From assembly GCF_902859825.1 (NCBI RefSeq), contig NZ_CADIKB010000001.1:186001-250000 (forward strand): a stretch of 64,000 nucleotides of DNA, written 5' to 3'. Positions 17,662-26,901 of this stretch are shown here, piece after piece; the stretch's first letter is position 1, and every line of letters starts with the position of its first letter. The notes beneath the pieces are model-generated. The model worked only from the letters and a program-made list of their open reading frames with translations, ran no database searches and had not been told where the DNA came from. Source of the DNA: Paraburkholderia phenoliruptrix (GTDB lineage: Bacteria; Pseudomonadota; Gammaproteobacteria; Burkholderiales; Burkholderiaceae). Made by a program: the position numbers and the translations under genes.

Positions 17662-20600
17662 GTGTCCATTCGCGTAGCGTTGAATCACGTCACACATTAC
17701 CGTTACGACAGGCTGGTTGCGCTGTCGCCTCAAGTGGTGCGGCTCAAGCCCGCGCCGCATTGCCGGACTCCCATTGTTTCCTACTCGATGCGGGTCGAGC
17801 CGGCCGAACACTTCATCAACTGGCAGCAGGATGCGTTCGCCAACTATCAGGCGCGCCTCGTGTTTCCGGACAGGACGCGTGAGTTCAAGGTGACCGTCGA
17901 TCTGGTCGCCGAAATGGCTGTCTACAATCCGTTCGACTTCTTTCTCGAGCCGTCCGTCGAAGAGTTTCCGTTCGACTACGCGCCGGACGTGGCGCTCGAA
18001 CTCGCGCCGTATCGCGTGAAGCGGCCCATGACGCCGCGCTTCGCGGAGTTCGTCCGCAGCATCGACCGCAAGCCGACCGGTACCGCCGATTTTCTCGTCG
18101 CATTGAATCAGCGGCTGCAGCGCGAGATCCGCTATCTGATCCGCATGGAGCCCGGCGTGCAGACGCCCGAGCAGACGCTCACGAGCGGCGCCGGTTCGTG
18201 CCGCGATTCCGGCTGGCTGCTCGTCGAGACCTTGCGCCAGCTCGGCCTCGCGGCGCGCTTCGTGTCGGGCTATTTGCTGCAACTCGCGCCCGACATCAAA
18301 TCGATCGACGGCCCGAGCGGCACCGAGGTCGATTTCACCGATCTGCACGCCTGGTGCGAGGTCTATCTGCCGGGCGCGGGCTGGATCGGCCTCGACCCGA
18401 CCTCCGGGCTGCTGGCGGGGGAAGGCCACATACCCGTCGCCTGCACGCCGGAACCGGGCAGCGCGGCGCCGATTTCCGGCGCGGTGGACGAGTCCGAGGT
18501 CGAGTTCAGCCACACCATGTCGATCACGCGCGTGCTGGAGACGCCGCGTGTCACGAAACCGTACAGCGACGAACAATGGAACGACGTGCTCGCGATGGGC
18601 GCCGAGGTCGACCGGCAGCTCGCCGACATGGACGTGCGCCTGACGATGGGCGGCGAGCCGACCTTCGTGTCGGTGCGCGACCGCGACGCGGCGGAATGGA
18701 ACACGGACGCGCTCGGCCCGACCAAACGCGGCTATGCCGTCGCGCTGATGGACAAGCTGCGTGCGCGCTACGGCGCCAACGGCTTCCTGCACATCGGCCA
18801 GGGCAAGTGGTATCCGGGCGAGCAGCTGCCGCGCTGGGCGATGTCGCTCTACTGGCGCGCCGACGGGGAGCCGTGCTGGCAGAACCCAGAGCTATTCGCC
18901 GACGAGCGCGAACCCGGCACTTACACGGCCGCCGACGCGCAGCGCTTCATCCGGCATCTCGCCACGAAACTCGCGCTCGACGAAGACTGCATTCAGCCCG
19001 GATTCGAAGACGTGTGGTACTACCTGTGGCGCGAGCGCCGCCTGCCGGTCAACGTCGATCCGTTCGACGCGCGTCTTGACGACGAACTCGAGCGTGTGCG
19101 GTTGCGGCGCGTGTTCGACGCCGGCCTCGGCGGTGTGACCGGCTACGTGCTGCCGCTCGCGCGCGAGCGCGAGCTGGCCCACGCGTCGCCGAAATGGGTG
19201 ACGGGCCGCTGGTTCTTCCGCGACGAACGCATGTACCTGATTCCCGGCGATTCGCCGATGGGTTACCGGCTGCCGCTCGATTCGCTGCCGTGGGTGTCGA
19301 AGATCGACTATCCGTATCAGCACGCGCACGATCCGTTTGCGCCGCCGGTGCCGTTGCGCCCGGCCGCGCAGTTGCGCATGCAGTACGACGGCGAGCGGCC
19401 CGCCCTGAGCGCCGCCGACGCGCGGCGCGCCGCGGCGTTGTCGTCGTCGGCGGGGGATTTGCTGAGCGGCATGCCGGGCAGCGCCGTGCTCGCGTATGCG
19501 CCGCAGCGCGGGGAGGCGCAGGCCGAGGCGGCGCCCGCGCGCGGCACGTCGTCGAAGGACACCTTGCGCACCGCAATTTGCGTCGAGGCGCGCGATCCGA
19601 AGCGGGCGGCCGGCCCGAAGGCGGAAGCGGATGCGTTCGGCAGCGGCCGCGCGCTCCTGCACGTGTTCATGCCGCCGCTCACCCAGCTCGACGATTACCT
19701 GGATCTGCTGGCCGCCGTCGAAGCCACCGCCGCCGACTTGCGCATGCAGGTCGTGCTGGAGGGCTATCCGCCGCCACGCGACGCGCGCCTGAAGATGCTG
19801 CAGGTCACGCCCGACCCCGGCGTGATCGAAGTGAACATTCATCCGGCGGCGAACTGGGACGAGCTCGTCGATCACACGGAGTATCTGTACGACTCGGCGG
19901 CGCACAGCTATCTGAGCAGCGAGAAGTTCATGACCGACGGGCGCCATACCGGCACCGGCGGCGGCAATCATCTCGTGCTCGGCGGCGCGACGCCTGCCGA
20001 CAGCCCGTTCCTGCGCCGTCCCGACCTGCTCGCGAGCCTGATTGCGTACTGGCACAACCATCCTTCGCTGTCGTACCTGTTTTCGGGACTCTTTATCGGA
20101 CCGACGAGCCAGGCGCCGCGCATCGACGAAGCCCGCAACGATCAGGTCTACGAACTGGAAATAGCATTGCGCGAACTGCAGCGGCAGATCGATCTGCTAG
20201 GCGGCCGCGACAGCGCGAGCCTGCCCGCGTGGATGATTGACCGGTCGCTGCGCAATATTCTCATCGACGTGACGGGCAACACGCACCGCGCCGAATTCTG
20301 TATCGACAAGCTGTATTCGCCCGACGGCCCGACCGGGCGCCTCGGCCTGCTCGAACTGCGCGGTTTCGAAATGCCGCCGCACGCGCGCATGAGCCTCGTG
20401 CAGCAACTGCTGCTGCGCGCGCTGGTCGCGCGTTTCTGGCGCACGCCGTACACGCAGCGGCTCACGCGCTGGGGCACGGAACTGCACGACCGTTTCCTGC
20501 TCGGCACTTTCGTCAAGATGGATTTCGACGACGTGCTCGGCGAACTGAACCGCGAGGGCTTCGCATTCGACAGCCGCTGGTTTGCGCCGCACTTCGAGTT

Positions 20601-21144
20601 CCGTTTCCCGCTGGTGGGCGAGACGACCGTGAGCGGCGTGTCGCTGACCGTGCGAAATGCGCTCGAACCCTGGCACGTGATGGGCGAGGAGGGCTCGGCG
20701 GGCGGCACCGTGCGTTATGTGGATTCGTCGGTGGAGCGCCTCGAAGTGCGCGCGCTCGGCCTGAACGAAAACCGCCACGTGTTGACGGTCAACGGCGTGC
20801 CCGTGCCGTTGCAGCCGACCGGCCGCGTCAGCGAATATGTGGCCGGCGTGCGCTTTCGCGCGTGGTCGCAAGCCTCGGCGCTGCATCCGACCATCGGCGT
20901 GGATGCGCCGCTCACGTTCGACCTCGTGGATACATGGAATGGCCGCTCCATCGGCGGATGCCAGTATCATGTCGCACATCCGGGCGGGCGCAACTATCAG
21001 ACCTTCCCGGTGAACGCTTACGAGGCGGAAAGCCGGCGGCGCGCGCGCTTCTTTGCGTCGGGGCATACGCCGGGGCCGCTCGCGGTGCAGGCGCCGCAGC
21101 GCAGCCTCGAATTTCCGTTCACGCTGGACCTGCGCTACTGGTAA
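17662..21144 (+). CDS. transglutaminase-like protein with DUF2126 domain
   Basis: A 1160-residue two-part protein. Residues 1-290 form a transglutaminase-like domain with a complete triad: GAGSCRDSGW (Cys180), LHAWCEVYLPG (His229) and GLDPTSG (Asp245). From about 310 to the end it is DUF2126 (COG4196), with LTMGGEPTFVSVRDRDAAEW, GQGKWYPGEQLPRW and GTGGGNHLVLGG, which resembles an amidoligase-type fold. It starts at GTG 17662 with AGGAG 6 bases upstream. It is the first gene of a three-gene cluster predicted to make or modify peptides. The fold of DUF2126 is recalled, not shown. Confidence 0.88.
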   Translation: MSIRVALNHVTHYRYDRLVALSPQVVRLKPAPHCRTPIVSYSMRVEPAEHFINWQQDAFANYQARLVFPDRTREFKVTVDLVAEMAVYNPFDFFLEPSVEEFPFDYAPDVALELAPYRVKRPMTPRFAEFVRSIDRKPTGTADFLVALNQRLQREIRYLIRMEPGVQTPEQTLTSGAGSCRDSGWLLVETLRQLGLAARFVSGYLLQLAPDIKSIDGPSGTEVDFTDLHAWCEVYLPGAGWIGLDPTSGLLAGEGHIPVACTPEPGSAAPISGAVDESEVEFSHTMSITRVLETPRVTKPYSDEQWNDVLAMGAEVDRQLADMDVRLTMGGEPTFVSVRDRDAAEWNTDALGPTKRGYAVALMDKLRARYGANGFLHIGQGKWYPGEQLPRWAMSLYWRADGEPCWQNPELFADEREPGTYTAADAQRFIRHLATKLALDEDCIQPGFEDVWYYLWRERRLPVNVDPFDARLDDELERVRLRRVFDAGLGGVTGYVLPLARERELAHASPKWVTGRWFFRDERMYLIPGDSPMGYRLPLDSLPWVSKIDYPYQHAHDPFAPPVPLRPAAQLRMQYDGERPALSAADARRAAALSSSAGDLLSGMPGSAVLAYAPQRGEAQAEAAPARGTSSKDTLRTAICVEARDPKRAAGPKAEADAFGSGRALLHVFMPPLTQLDDYLDLLAAVEATAADLRMQVVLEGYPPPRDARLKMLQVTPDPGVIEVNIHPAANWDELVDHTEYLYDSAAHSYLSSEKFMTDGRHTGTGGGNHLVLGGATPADSPFLRRPDLLASLIAYWHNHPSLSYLFSGLFIGPTSQAPRIDEARNDQVYELEIALRELQRQIDLLGGRDSASLPAWMIDRSLRNILIDVTGNTHRAEFCIDKLYSPDGPTGRLGLLELRGFEMPPHARMSLVQQLLLRALVARFWRTPYTQRLTRWGTELHDRFLLGTFVKMDFDDVLGELNREGFAFDSRWFAPHFEFRFPLVGETTVSGVSLTVRNALEPWHVMGEEGSAGGTVRYVDSSVERLEVRALGLNENRHVLTVNGVPVPLQPTGRVSEYVAGVRFRAWSQASALHPTIGVDAPLTFDLVDTWNGRSIGGCQYHVAHPGGRNYQTFPVNAYEAESRRRARFFASGHTPGPLAVQAPQRSLEFPFTLDLRYW

Positions 21145-21176
21145 CGCGGCTCACTCTTAACAAGAACGATACGACC

Positions 21177-23807
21177 TTGGCTTTTCAATCGACTTTTCCC
21201 TTCGAAACGTCCGCGGCGCATGCGGACGCTTCGTCCCTGTTGCGGCTTGTGCCCGCGCACGAGGGACATTGGGACGAGTTGCGCGATGCGTCCGGCGCAT
21301 TGCGCGAACCGTGGCGGCAGTTTTTCGAGCGGCTCGGCGAGGACGGCATTGCGCGGCTGGAGGGTCATCGCGCGTCGGTCGCGCAGCAGATCCGCGACAA
21401 CGACATCAGCTACAACGTCTACGCGGACAACGGCGAGCCGCGCGCGTGGGCGCTCGATCTGCTGCCGTTTCTGATCAGCGAGGGGGAGTGGGCGCAGATC
21501 GAGCGCGGCGTGACGCAGCGCGCGCATCTGCTGAATGCGGTCGTCGCGGATATTTACGGGCCGCAAACGCTGCTTCAGCGCGGCCAGTTGCCGCCCGCGC
21601 TGGTGTTCGGCCACCCTGGCTACCTGCGCTCGGTGAAGGGCTACGCGCCGCCTGGCGGGCAGTTTCTGCAGGTGGTCGCGGTGGACCTCGCGCGCGCGCC
21701 CAACGGCGACTGGACGGTGATGGCGCATCGCACGGAGGCGCCTTCGGGCCTCGGCTATGCGCTTGAAAACCGGCTGATCGTGTCGTCGCTCTTCGTCGAT
21801 CCGTTCCGCGCAATGCATGTGAGCCGTCTTGCGCCCAGCTACTCGCAGCTGATTTCGACGCTCGTGCAGGCGGCGCAAGCCACGATGAGCGACGACCCGT
21901 CGCGCGCGGACAGGTCGCCCCACATCGCATTCCTGACGCCCGGGCCGTTCAGCGAGACCTACTTCGAGCACGTGTTTCTCGCGCGTTACCTGGGCGTGAC
22001 GCTCGTCGAGGGCAAGGACCTCACAGTGCGCGACGACATGCTTTATCTGAAGACGCTCGCCGGTCTCGAGCGCGTGCATGTCGTGCTGCGCCGTCTGGAC
22101 GACGCGTTCTGCGATCCTGTCGAATTGCGCGCCGATTCGACCATCGGCGTGCCCGGCCTGTTGCAGGTGATGCGCGCGGGCAATGTGATCGTTTCGAATG
22201 TGCCTGGCGCCGGTTTTGTGGAATCGCCGGCGCTGCACGGATTCTTGCCGGGCATTGCCGAAGTGCTGCTCGACGAAGACCTCGTTCTGCCGAGCGTCGC
22301 GACATGGTGGTGCGGCGAAAAGGCCGCGCGCGAGCACGCGTTCGCGCATCTCGACGAAGCGCTGATCGTGCCGACGTGGCCCCTTGCCGCGCGCGATGCG
22401 CCGCTCGGCGTGGAGCAGGGCAAGCAGCGGCTCGGCGCGTGGCGTGAGCGGATCGAGGCGGCGCCCGGCAGTTACACGGTCCAGCAGGCGCAGCGTTTTT
22501 CGTGCACGCCGCGTTACGAGGACGGCACCCTCGGCGCGCGTCCGTCGGTCTTGCGCGCGTACGCAATCGCGGATGTCAACGGCGGCTGGCACGTCATGCC
22601 GGGCGGCTTTACGCGGATGGCCGGCGAACGGCGCTCGACCGTCTCCATGCAATACGGCGGCAGCAGTGTCGACACATGGGTGCTGTCGAGCCAGCCCACC
22701 TCGACTTTCACGCTGCTCCCTTCGCCGATGCAGCCCGCCGACCTCGCGCGCAAGCATCGCACCGTGTCGAGCCGCGCCGCGGAAAACCTCTTCTGGGCCG
22801 GCCGTTACGGCGAACGGGCGGAGAACAATGTGCGGCTGTTGCGCTTCATTCTCGGCTCTCTTGAAGGTAACGATGCGGAAGCCATGTTTGCGACGCTCGT
22901 CGAGCTCGCGCTGCATTGCGGGCTCGTGCAGCCGGGCGACATGTCCGCGCCGCATACCCCACAAGCTTTCGAGCGGGCGCTGGTCGCCAATCTGAGCGAG
23001 AGCACGGGCGCGGCGAGCATCGGTCAGAACCTGAGTTGCCAGGCGCGTTCGAACGGCGAGGTGCGCGGGCGTTTGTCCAACGATCATTGGCGTACGATTC
23101 TCGCCTCGCGTAACGATTTCCGCGACGCCTTGCAAACGTTGATGCCGGTTGCGGGTTCCAACGGTGCTCCACACCAGGCTCAGCCGAACGGCGGAGCGAA
23201 TGACACGCGCCGTTATGACCGCGTCACGCTGATGAACGCGCTCGAACGCCTGTCCGTGCAGTTGTCCGCGATCAGCGGCGCGCAAGGCGACCGCATGACA
23301 CGCGACGAAGCCTGGCGGCTGCTTTTCGCCGGGCGGCACATTGAACGCGTGTCGGCGATGAGCGCGTTCGTGCGCATCGTAGCCGAGAAAGGCCAGCTTG
23401 CGACGCCCGCCGGTTTCGATCTGCTGCTGCAGTTGTTCGACAGCACCCTCACGTATCGCGCGCTTTATCCGGGGCGTTTCGAAGTGCCGGCGCTGCTCGA
23501 TCTGCTTGTCATAGAGCCGACCAACCCGCGCGGCATTTACGGCGTGTATGACCGCTTGCGCAAGAAGCTGGACGAGATCGCGGTCGCCGCGGGCAGTGCG
23601 CGGCATCGGCCGTTCGCGGAGTTGATGCCGCCCACGGCTTCGCTGCCGGCGCTCGCGTCGCTGTGCGAAGCGGATTCGAATGGCGCTTACGCGGCTTTGA
23701 TCAGTGTCTGCGATCAGATCGGCAGTTTCGCCGGCGCGGCCGCGCATGAAATCAGCGCGCGTTATTTCAGCCACGCCAGTACGGTTGCAGCGCAGGTGTG
23801 GTCATGA
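21177..23807 (+). CDS. circularly permuted ATP-grasp/alpha-E fusion protein
   Basis: An 876-residue fusion. Residues about 60-490 match the circularly permuted ATP-grasp type 2 domain (DUF404/DUF407), with DISYNVYADNG, LPFLISEGEWAQIERGVTQR, LENRLIVSSLFVDPF and VIVSNVPGAGFVESPAL. Residues about 530-870 match the helical alpha-E domain (DUF403), with AENLFWAGRYGERAENNVRL and WRLLFAGRHIERVSAM. In many genomes these are two separate genes. There is no nearby ATG; TTG at 21177 is the best start, with a weak ribosome binding site. The stop overlaps the next ATG (ATGA), so the proteins are cotranslated. Confidence 0.87.
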   Translation: MAFQSTFPFETSAAHADASSLLRLVPAHEGHWDELRDASGALREPWRQFFERLGEDGIARLEGHRASVAQQIRDNDISYNVYADNGEPRAWALDLLPFLISEGEWAQIERGVTQRAHLLNAVVADIYGPQTLLQRGQLPPALVFGHPGYLRSVKGYAPPGGQFLQVVAVDLARAPNGDWTVMAHRTEAPSGLGYALENRLIVSSLFVDPFRAMHVSRLAPSYSQLISTLVQAAQATMSDDPSRADRSPHIAFLTPGPFSETYFEHVFLARYLGVTLVEGKDLTVRDDMLYLKTLAGLERVHVVLRRLDDAFCDPVELRADSTIGVPGLLQVMRAGNVIVSNVPGAGFVESPALHGFLPGIAEVLLDEDLVLPSVATWWCGEKAAREHAFAHLDEALIVPTWPLAARDAPLGVEQGKQRLGAWRERIEAAPGSYTVQQAQRFSCTPRYEDGTLGARPSVLRAYAIADVNGGWHVMPGGFTRMAGERRSTVSMQYGGSSVDTWVLSSQPTSTFTLLPSPMQPADLARKHRTVSSRAAENLFWAGRYGERAENNVRLLRFILGSLEGNDAEAMFATLVELALHCGLVQPGDMSAPHTPQAFERALVANLSESTGAASIGQNLSCQARSNGEVRGRLSNDHWRTILASRNDFRDALQTLMPVAGSNGAPHQAQPNGGANDTRRYDRVTLMNALERLSVQLSAISGAQGDRMTRDEAWRLLFAGRHIERVSAMSAFVRIVAEKGQLATPAGFDLLLQLFDSTLTYRALYPGRFEVPALLDLLVIEPTNPRGIYGVYDRLRKKLDEIAVAAGSARHRPFAELMPPTASLPALASLCEADSNGAYAALISVCDQIGSFAGAAAHEISARYFSHASTVAAQVWS

Positions 23808-24694
23808 AAAGTGCGCCCATCGTGCTGTCGGTTTCGCATCGGACTACGTATCATTACTCGACGTATGTGGAGACTGCGCAGCATCTGGCCACTATCCGTC
23901 CTATCGTCTGCGCATGGCAGCGGGTTGTTTCGCACGGCGAACGCATCGAGCCGCAGCCCTCGTATGTGAATAGCCGTATCGACGCATTCGGCAACGACGT
24001 CCTGTATTTTGCGCTCGACGCGCCGCACGAGCGTCTGCAACTGGTCAGTGAAACCACCGTGGCGCTGACGCCGCGCTGGACGAACCTGGACCCCCACACC
24101 ACACCCGCCTGGGAAGAGGTGGCCGAGGCGCTCGAATTTCGCGTTGGCGGGCAGTTCCGCCCCGAGATGGAGTTCTGCTTTGCGTCGCCGAATGTCGTGC
24201 CCGGACCGTCGTTGCGCGCGTATGCGCTGCCGAGCTTCCCGGTGGGCATGCCGATTGCCGCAGGCGCGATCGACCTGATGCACCGCATTCACGCGGATTT
24301 TGCTTACAAGCCGTCCGCCACCATGTTCGATACGCCCGCCGAACGCGCGTTCGACTTGAAGAGCGGCGTCTGCCAGGACTTCGCGCAGGTCATGATCGGC
24401 TGCTTGCGCTCGCTGGGTTTGCCGGCGCGCTATGTGAGCGGCTACCTGCGTAACGATCCGCCGCCGGGCCAGCCGCGGCTGATCGGTGCGGATGCGTCGC
24501 ACGCATGGGTGTCGGTGCATTGTCCCGGCAGCGGCTGGATCGATCTGGATCCGACCAACGACGTACTCGCCGACACGGACCACGTCACGCTTGCCATCGG
24601 CCGCGATTACAGCGACGTGTCGCTGCTGCGCGGTATGATTCTCGGCGGCGGCGCGCACCGCGTGGAAGTGGGCGTCACCGTGCTGGCGCTCTAG
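23804..24694 (+). CDS. transglutaminase-like cysteine protease/ligase
   Basis: A 296-residue stand-alone transglutaminase-like protein. An N-terminal beta domain (SVSHRTTYHYSTYVETAQHL) precedes the core with SGVCQDFAQVMIGCLRSLGL (Cys190), DASHAWVSVHCPGSGWIDLD (His233) and Asp249. It overlaps the ATP-grasp gene by ATGA. By family it could hydrolyse or form isopeptide bonds in the product of the cluster. It is related to, but separate from, the transglutaminase domain of the first gene. Confidence 0.88.
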   Translation: MKSAPIVLSVSHRTTYHYSTYVETAQHLATIRPIVCAWQRVVSHGERIEPQPSYVNSRIDAFGNDVLYFALDAPHERLQLVSETTVALTPRWTNLDPHTTPAWEEVAEALEFRVGGQFRPEMEFCFASPNVVPGPSLRAYALPSFPVGMPIAAGAIDLMHRIHADFAYKPSATMFDTPAERAFDLKSGVCQDFAQVMIGCLRSLGLPARYVSGYLRNDPPPGQPRLIGADASHAWVSVHCPGSGWIDLDPTNDVLADTDHVTLAIGRDYSDVSLLRGMILGGGAHRVEVGVTVLAL

Positions 24695-24721
24695 TTCCGG
24701 GACTGTCGGCAACAAAAGCCC

Positions 24722-24750
24722 TTGACTTAGTGCATATGCACACATAGACT
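24722..24750 (+). promoter_or_regulatory. promoter and MarR operator upstream of first marR gene
   Basis: TTGACT (24722-24727) and TAGACT (24745-24750) are spaced by 17 bases and make a good sigma-70 promoter. The perfect palindrome GTGCATATGCAC (24730-24741) fills the spacer. The ATG at 24758 lies only 7 bases after the -10 box, so the transcript may start at or next to the start codon. Confidence 0.7.
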
Positions 24751-24757
24751 GCGTAGC

Positions 24758-25180
24758 ATGAACCGCCCACTCTCCTACGACGAATGCAACTGCTTTGCGC
24801 TGCGCCAGGCGGCGCGGCACATTACGCAGCTCTATGAGCGCCATCTCGGCGCGGTCGGGCTAACGGCGGCGCAGTTCACCATTCTCGCCAAGCTGGCCCG
24901 CACGCCCGGCGTGCCGATCCTCGATCTGGCGGATGCCATGGTGATGGAGCGCACCACGCTCGTGCGGGCAATGAAACCGTTGCAAAGAGACGGCCTCGTG
25001 GTCTCCGAACCGGCGGAACATGATAGCCGGACCTATCTGTTCAGCCTGACGGAAGAGGGCGAAAAGACTTTTGACGAGGCGGTCATCGCATGGCGCGCGG
25101 CGCAAGACGAGTTCGAGAAGAAATTCGGTCATGGCCGCGCCAAGGCCCTGCGGGCCGAGTTGTTCAGCATTACAGGCTAG
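24758..25180 (+). CDS. MarR-family regulator, first of two paralogues
   Basis: A 140-residue MarR-family regulator. The winged helix-turn-helix has GLTAAQFTILAKLARTPGVP, then MVMERTTLVRAMKPLQRDGL. The N-terminal helix CNCFALRQAARHITQLYERH places a cysteine in the CFAL position that is the peroxide-sensing cysteine of OhrR; redox sensing is therefore possible but unproven. It precedes a very similar MarR gene and an EmrAB-type efflux operon, and a GTGCATATGCAC operator lies in its promoter, which suggests autorepression and control of the pump. Confidence 0.88.
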   Translation: MNRPLSYDECNCFALRQAARHITQLYERHLGAVGLTAAQFTILAKLARTPGVPILDLADAMVMERTTLVRAMKPLQRDGLVVSEPAEHDSRTYLFSLTEEGEKTFDEAVIAWRAAQDEFEKKFGHGRAKALRAELFSITG

Positions 25181-25238
25181 CTGGGAGATAGGAGCTCGCC
25201 GCATACGTTCGTCCCGGCGACTTTTTTTGGCTCTATAT

Positions 25239-25250
25239 GTGCATATGCAC
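25239..25250. promoter_or_regulatory. MarR operator upstream of second marR gene
   Basis: Second perfect copy of GTGCATATGCAC, ending 19 bases before the ATG at 25270. A GGAGGA ribosome binding site lies between it and the start codon. Confidence 0.7.
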
Positions 25251-25269
25251 TAACGGAGGAAACGTAGCA

Positions 25270-25689
25270 ATGGAAGAATCGTTCGACGACGACTGCTTTG
25301 CGATCCGCCAGGCCGCGCGCCATGTCTCGCAAATCTACGACCGCCACCTTGCGAGTGTGGGCCTGACGATCACGCAGTTCTCGCTGCTGAGCAGGCTGCA
25401 GCGCACCGGCCCGATGACCATGAAGCAGTTGGCCGAGACCATGCGCATGCAGCGCACCACGCTCGTTCGCATCGTTCAGCCGTTGCGCCGCAACGGGCTG
25501 GTGTTGAGCGAAGCACCTCCGGCGGATGCGAGGGCGTTGTCCTTCAGCCTGACAAGTGAAGGCCACGCGCGGCTGGAAGCAGGGTGGAAGCATTGGCATG
25601 CGGCGCAAGCGGAATTCGAGCACAGCTTCGGCGGGCCGCGCGCGCGGGCGTTGCGCGGCGAACTGTTTGCCATGACAGGTCGCGTGTAA
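25270..25689 (+). CDS. MarR-family regulator, second of two paralogues
   Basis: A 139-residue MarR protein about half identical by eye to the preceding one over the DNA-binding region (GLTITQFSLLSRLQRTGPMT, MRMQRTTLVRIVQPLRRNGL). It also has a cysteine in DDCFAIRQAARHVSQIYDRH at the OhrR-sensor position. GGAGGA lies 9 bases upstream. The pair probably arose by tandem duplication and may bind the same GTGCATAYGCAC sites with different inducers, possibly as a heterodimer. Confidence 0.88.
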   Translation: MEESFDDDCFAIRQAARHVSQIYDRHLASVGLTITQFSLLSRLQRTGPMTMKQLAETMRMQRTTLVRIVQPLRRNGLVLSEAPPADARALSFSLTSEGHARLEAGWKHWHAAQAEFEHSFGGPRARALRGELFAMTGRV

Positions 25690-25771
25690 TGCCGCGCAAT
25701 GCGCTCGAGCTCGCCGCAATTGGGGAAATTCACGGGCGCGATCAGCATGCGCTATTTTTTTAACTCAACCA

Positions 25772-25783
25772 GTGCATACGCAC
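25772..25783. promoter_or_regulatory. MarR operator upstream of the efflux genes
   Basis: GTGCATACGCAC, one mismatch from the two perfect copies, lies 11 bases before the ATG of the EmrA-like gene and is followed by the same ACATAG sequence seen after the first copy. It probably controls the pump operon. Confidence 0.65.
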
Positions 25784-25794
25784 ACATAGTCATT

Positions 25795-26895
25795 ATGTCC
25801 TCTACACCCTCGACTGTTGCGCCCGCGGGCGCCGCGCAGGCGGGCAAGCCCGCGGCGCGCATTCCGTGGATGCTGCTCGCGATCATCACGGTACTCGCCG
25901 TGCTCGCGCTCGCCGCGTCGTACTGGTTTTTCGTCGGCCGCTTCGTCGAATCCACGGACGACGCCTACGTGGGCGGCGACGTCACCGTCATGGCGCCGAA
26001 GGTGAATGGCTTTGTCGCCGATGTGCTCGTGCAGGACAACCAGTTCGTGCACGCGGGCCAGGTGCTGGTCAGGCTCGACGCCCGCGACTATGACGCGCGT
26101 CTCGCGCAGGCCGCTGCGGAAGTCAGCAGCGCGCAAGCCGCCGTGACCGAACTGCAGGCGAAGAAGTCGCTGCAGTTGGCCAACATCAACGAACAGGCTG
26201 CGGAAGTTCGCGCGTCGGGCGCGGAATTGACGCGTAGTGCGGCGGATCAACTGCGTTACCGCGAACTCGTGAAGGACGACGCAGTGTCCAACCAGGTCGT
26301 GGAGCGCGCCAATGCCGATTTGAGCAAGGCACACGCCGCGGTCGATCGCAGCAGTGCCGCGTTGATCGCTGCGCAGCGTCAGATCGCGGTGCTCGACGCG
26401 CAGATCGGCGATGCCGAGGCGCGCATCGCCACTGCGCAGGCGGCACAGCGCGTCGCGGCGCTCAATGTGGAGTACACCACGATTCGGTCGCCGATCGACG
26501 GCTATATCGGCAATCGCACCGCGCGCGTCGGCCTGCTTGCGAACACGGGCGTCTCGCTACTGACGGTGGTCCCCGCGAGCGGCTTGTGGATCGACGCGAA
26601 CTTCAAGGAAGACCAGTTGAAGAAGATGCGCGTCGGCGACGCGGTGGACGTGGAGCTCGACGCATCGAGCCAGCACATGCACGGCGTGGTCGAGAGTCTT
26701 GCGCCCGCGACCGGCGCAACGTTCAGCGTGCTGCCCGCCGAGAACGCGACCGGCAACTTCACGAAAATCGTGCAGCGGGTGCCGGTGCGCGTGCGCCTGA
26801 ACGTGCCGAAAGAGATGCAAGGCGTGCTGCGCCCCGGCCTCTCGGCGACGGTGAAGGTCCACGTCAATGCGTCGGCCACACCGGCTCGCGGGTAA
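25795..26895 (+). CDS. EmrA-like membrane fusion (HlyD-family) efflux subunit
   Basis: A 366-residue periplasmic adaptor. One N-terminal transmembrane helix (WMLLAIITVLAVLALAASYW) is followed by the biotinyl-lipoyl motif VESTDDAYVGGDVTVMAPKV, a long coiled-coil hairpin (about 85-200) and a second lipoyl/beta-barrel part with TIRSPIDGYIGNRTARVG. It links the inner membrane exporter to the outer membrane channel encoded next. No clear ribosome binding site precedes the ATG, which sits just after the promoter-like region; the start could be leaderless. Part of an EmrAB-TolC type drug or aromatic compound pump. Confidence 0.92.
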   Translation: MSSTPSTVAPAGAAQAGKPAARIPWMLLAIITVLAVLALAASYWFFVGRFVESTDDAYVGGDVTVMAPKVNGFVADVLVQDNQFVHAGQVLVRLDARDYDARLAQAAAEVSSAQAAVTELQAKKSLQLANINEQAAEVRASGAELTRSAADQLRYRELVKDDAVSNQVVERANADLSKAHAAVDRSSAALIAAQRQIAVLDAQIGDAEARIATAQAAQRVAALNVEYTTIRSPIDGYIGNRTARVGLLANTGVSLLTVVPASGLWIDANFKEDQLKKMRVGDAVDVELDASSQHMHGVVESLAPATGATFSVLPAENATGNFTKIVQRVPVRVRLNVPKEMQGVLRPGLSATVKVHVNASATPARG

Positions 26896-26901
26896 GCCAT
26901 C

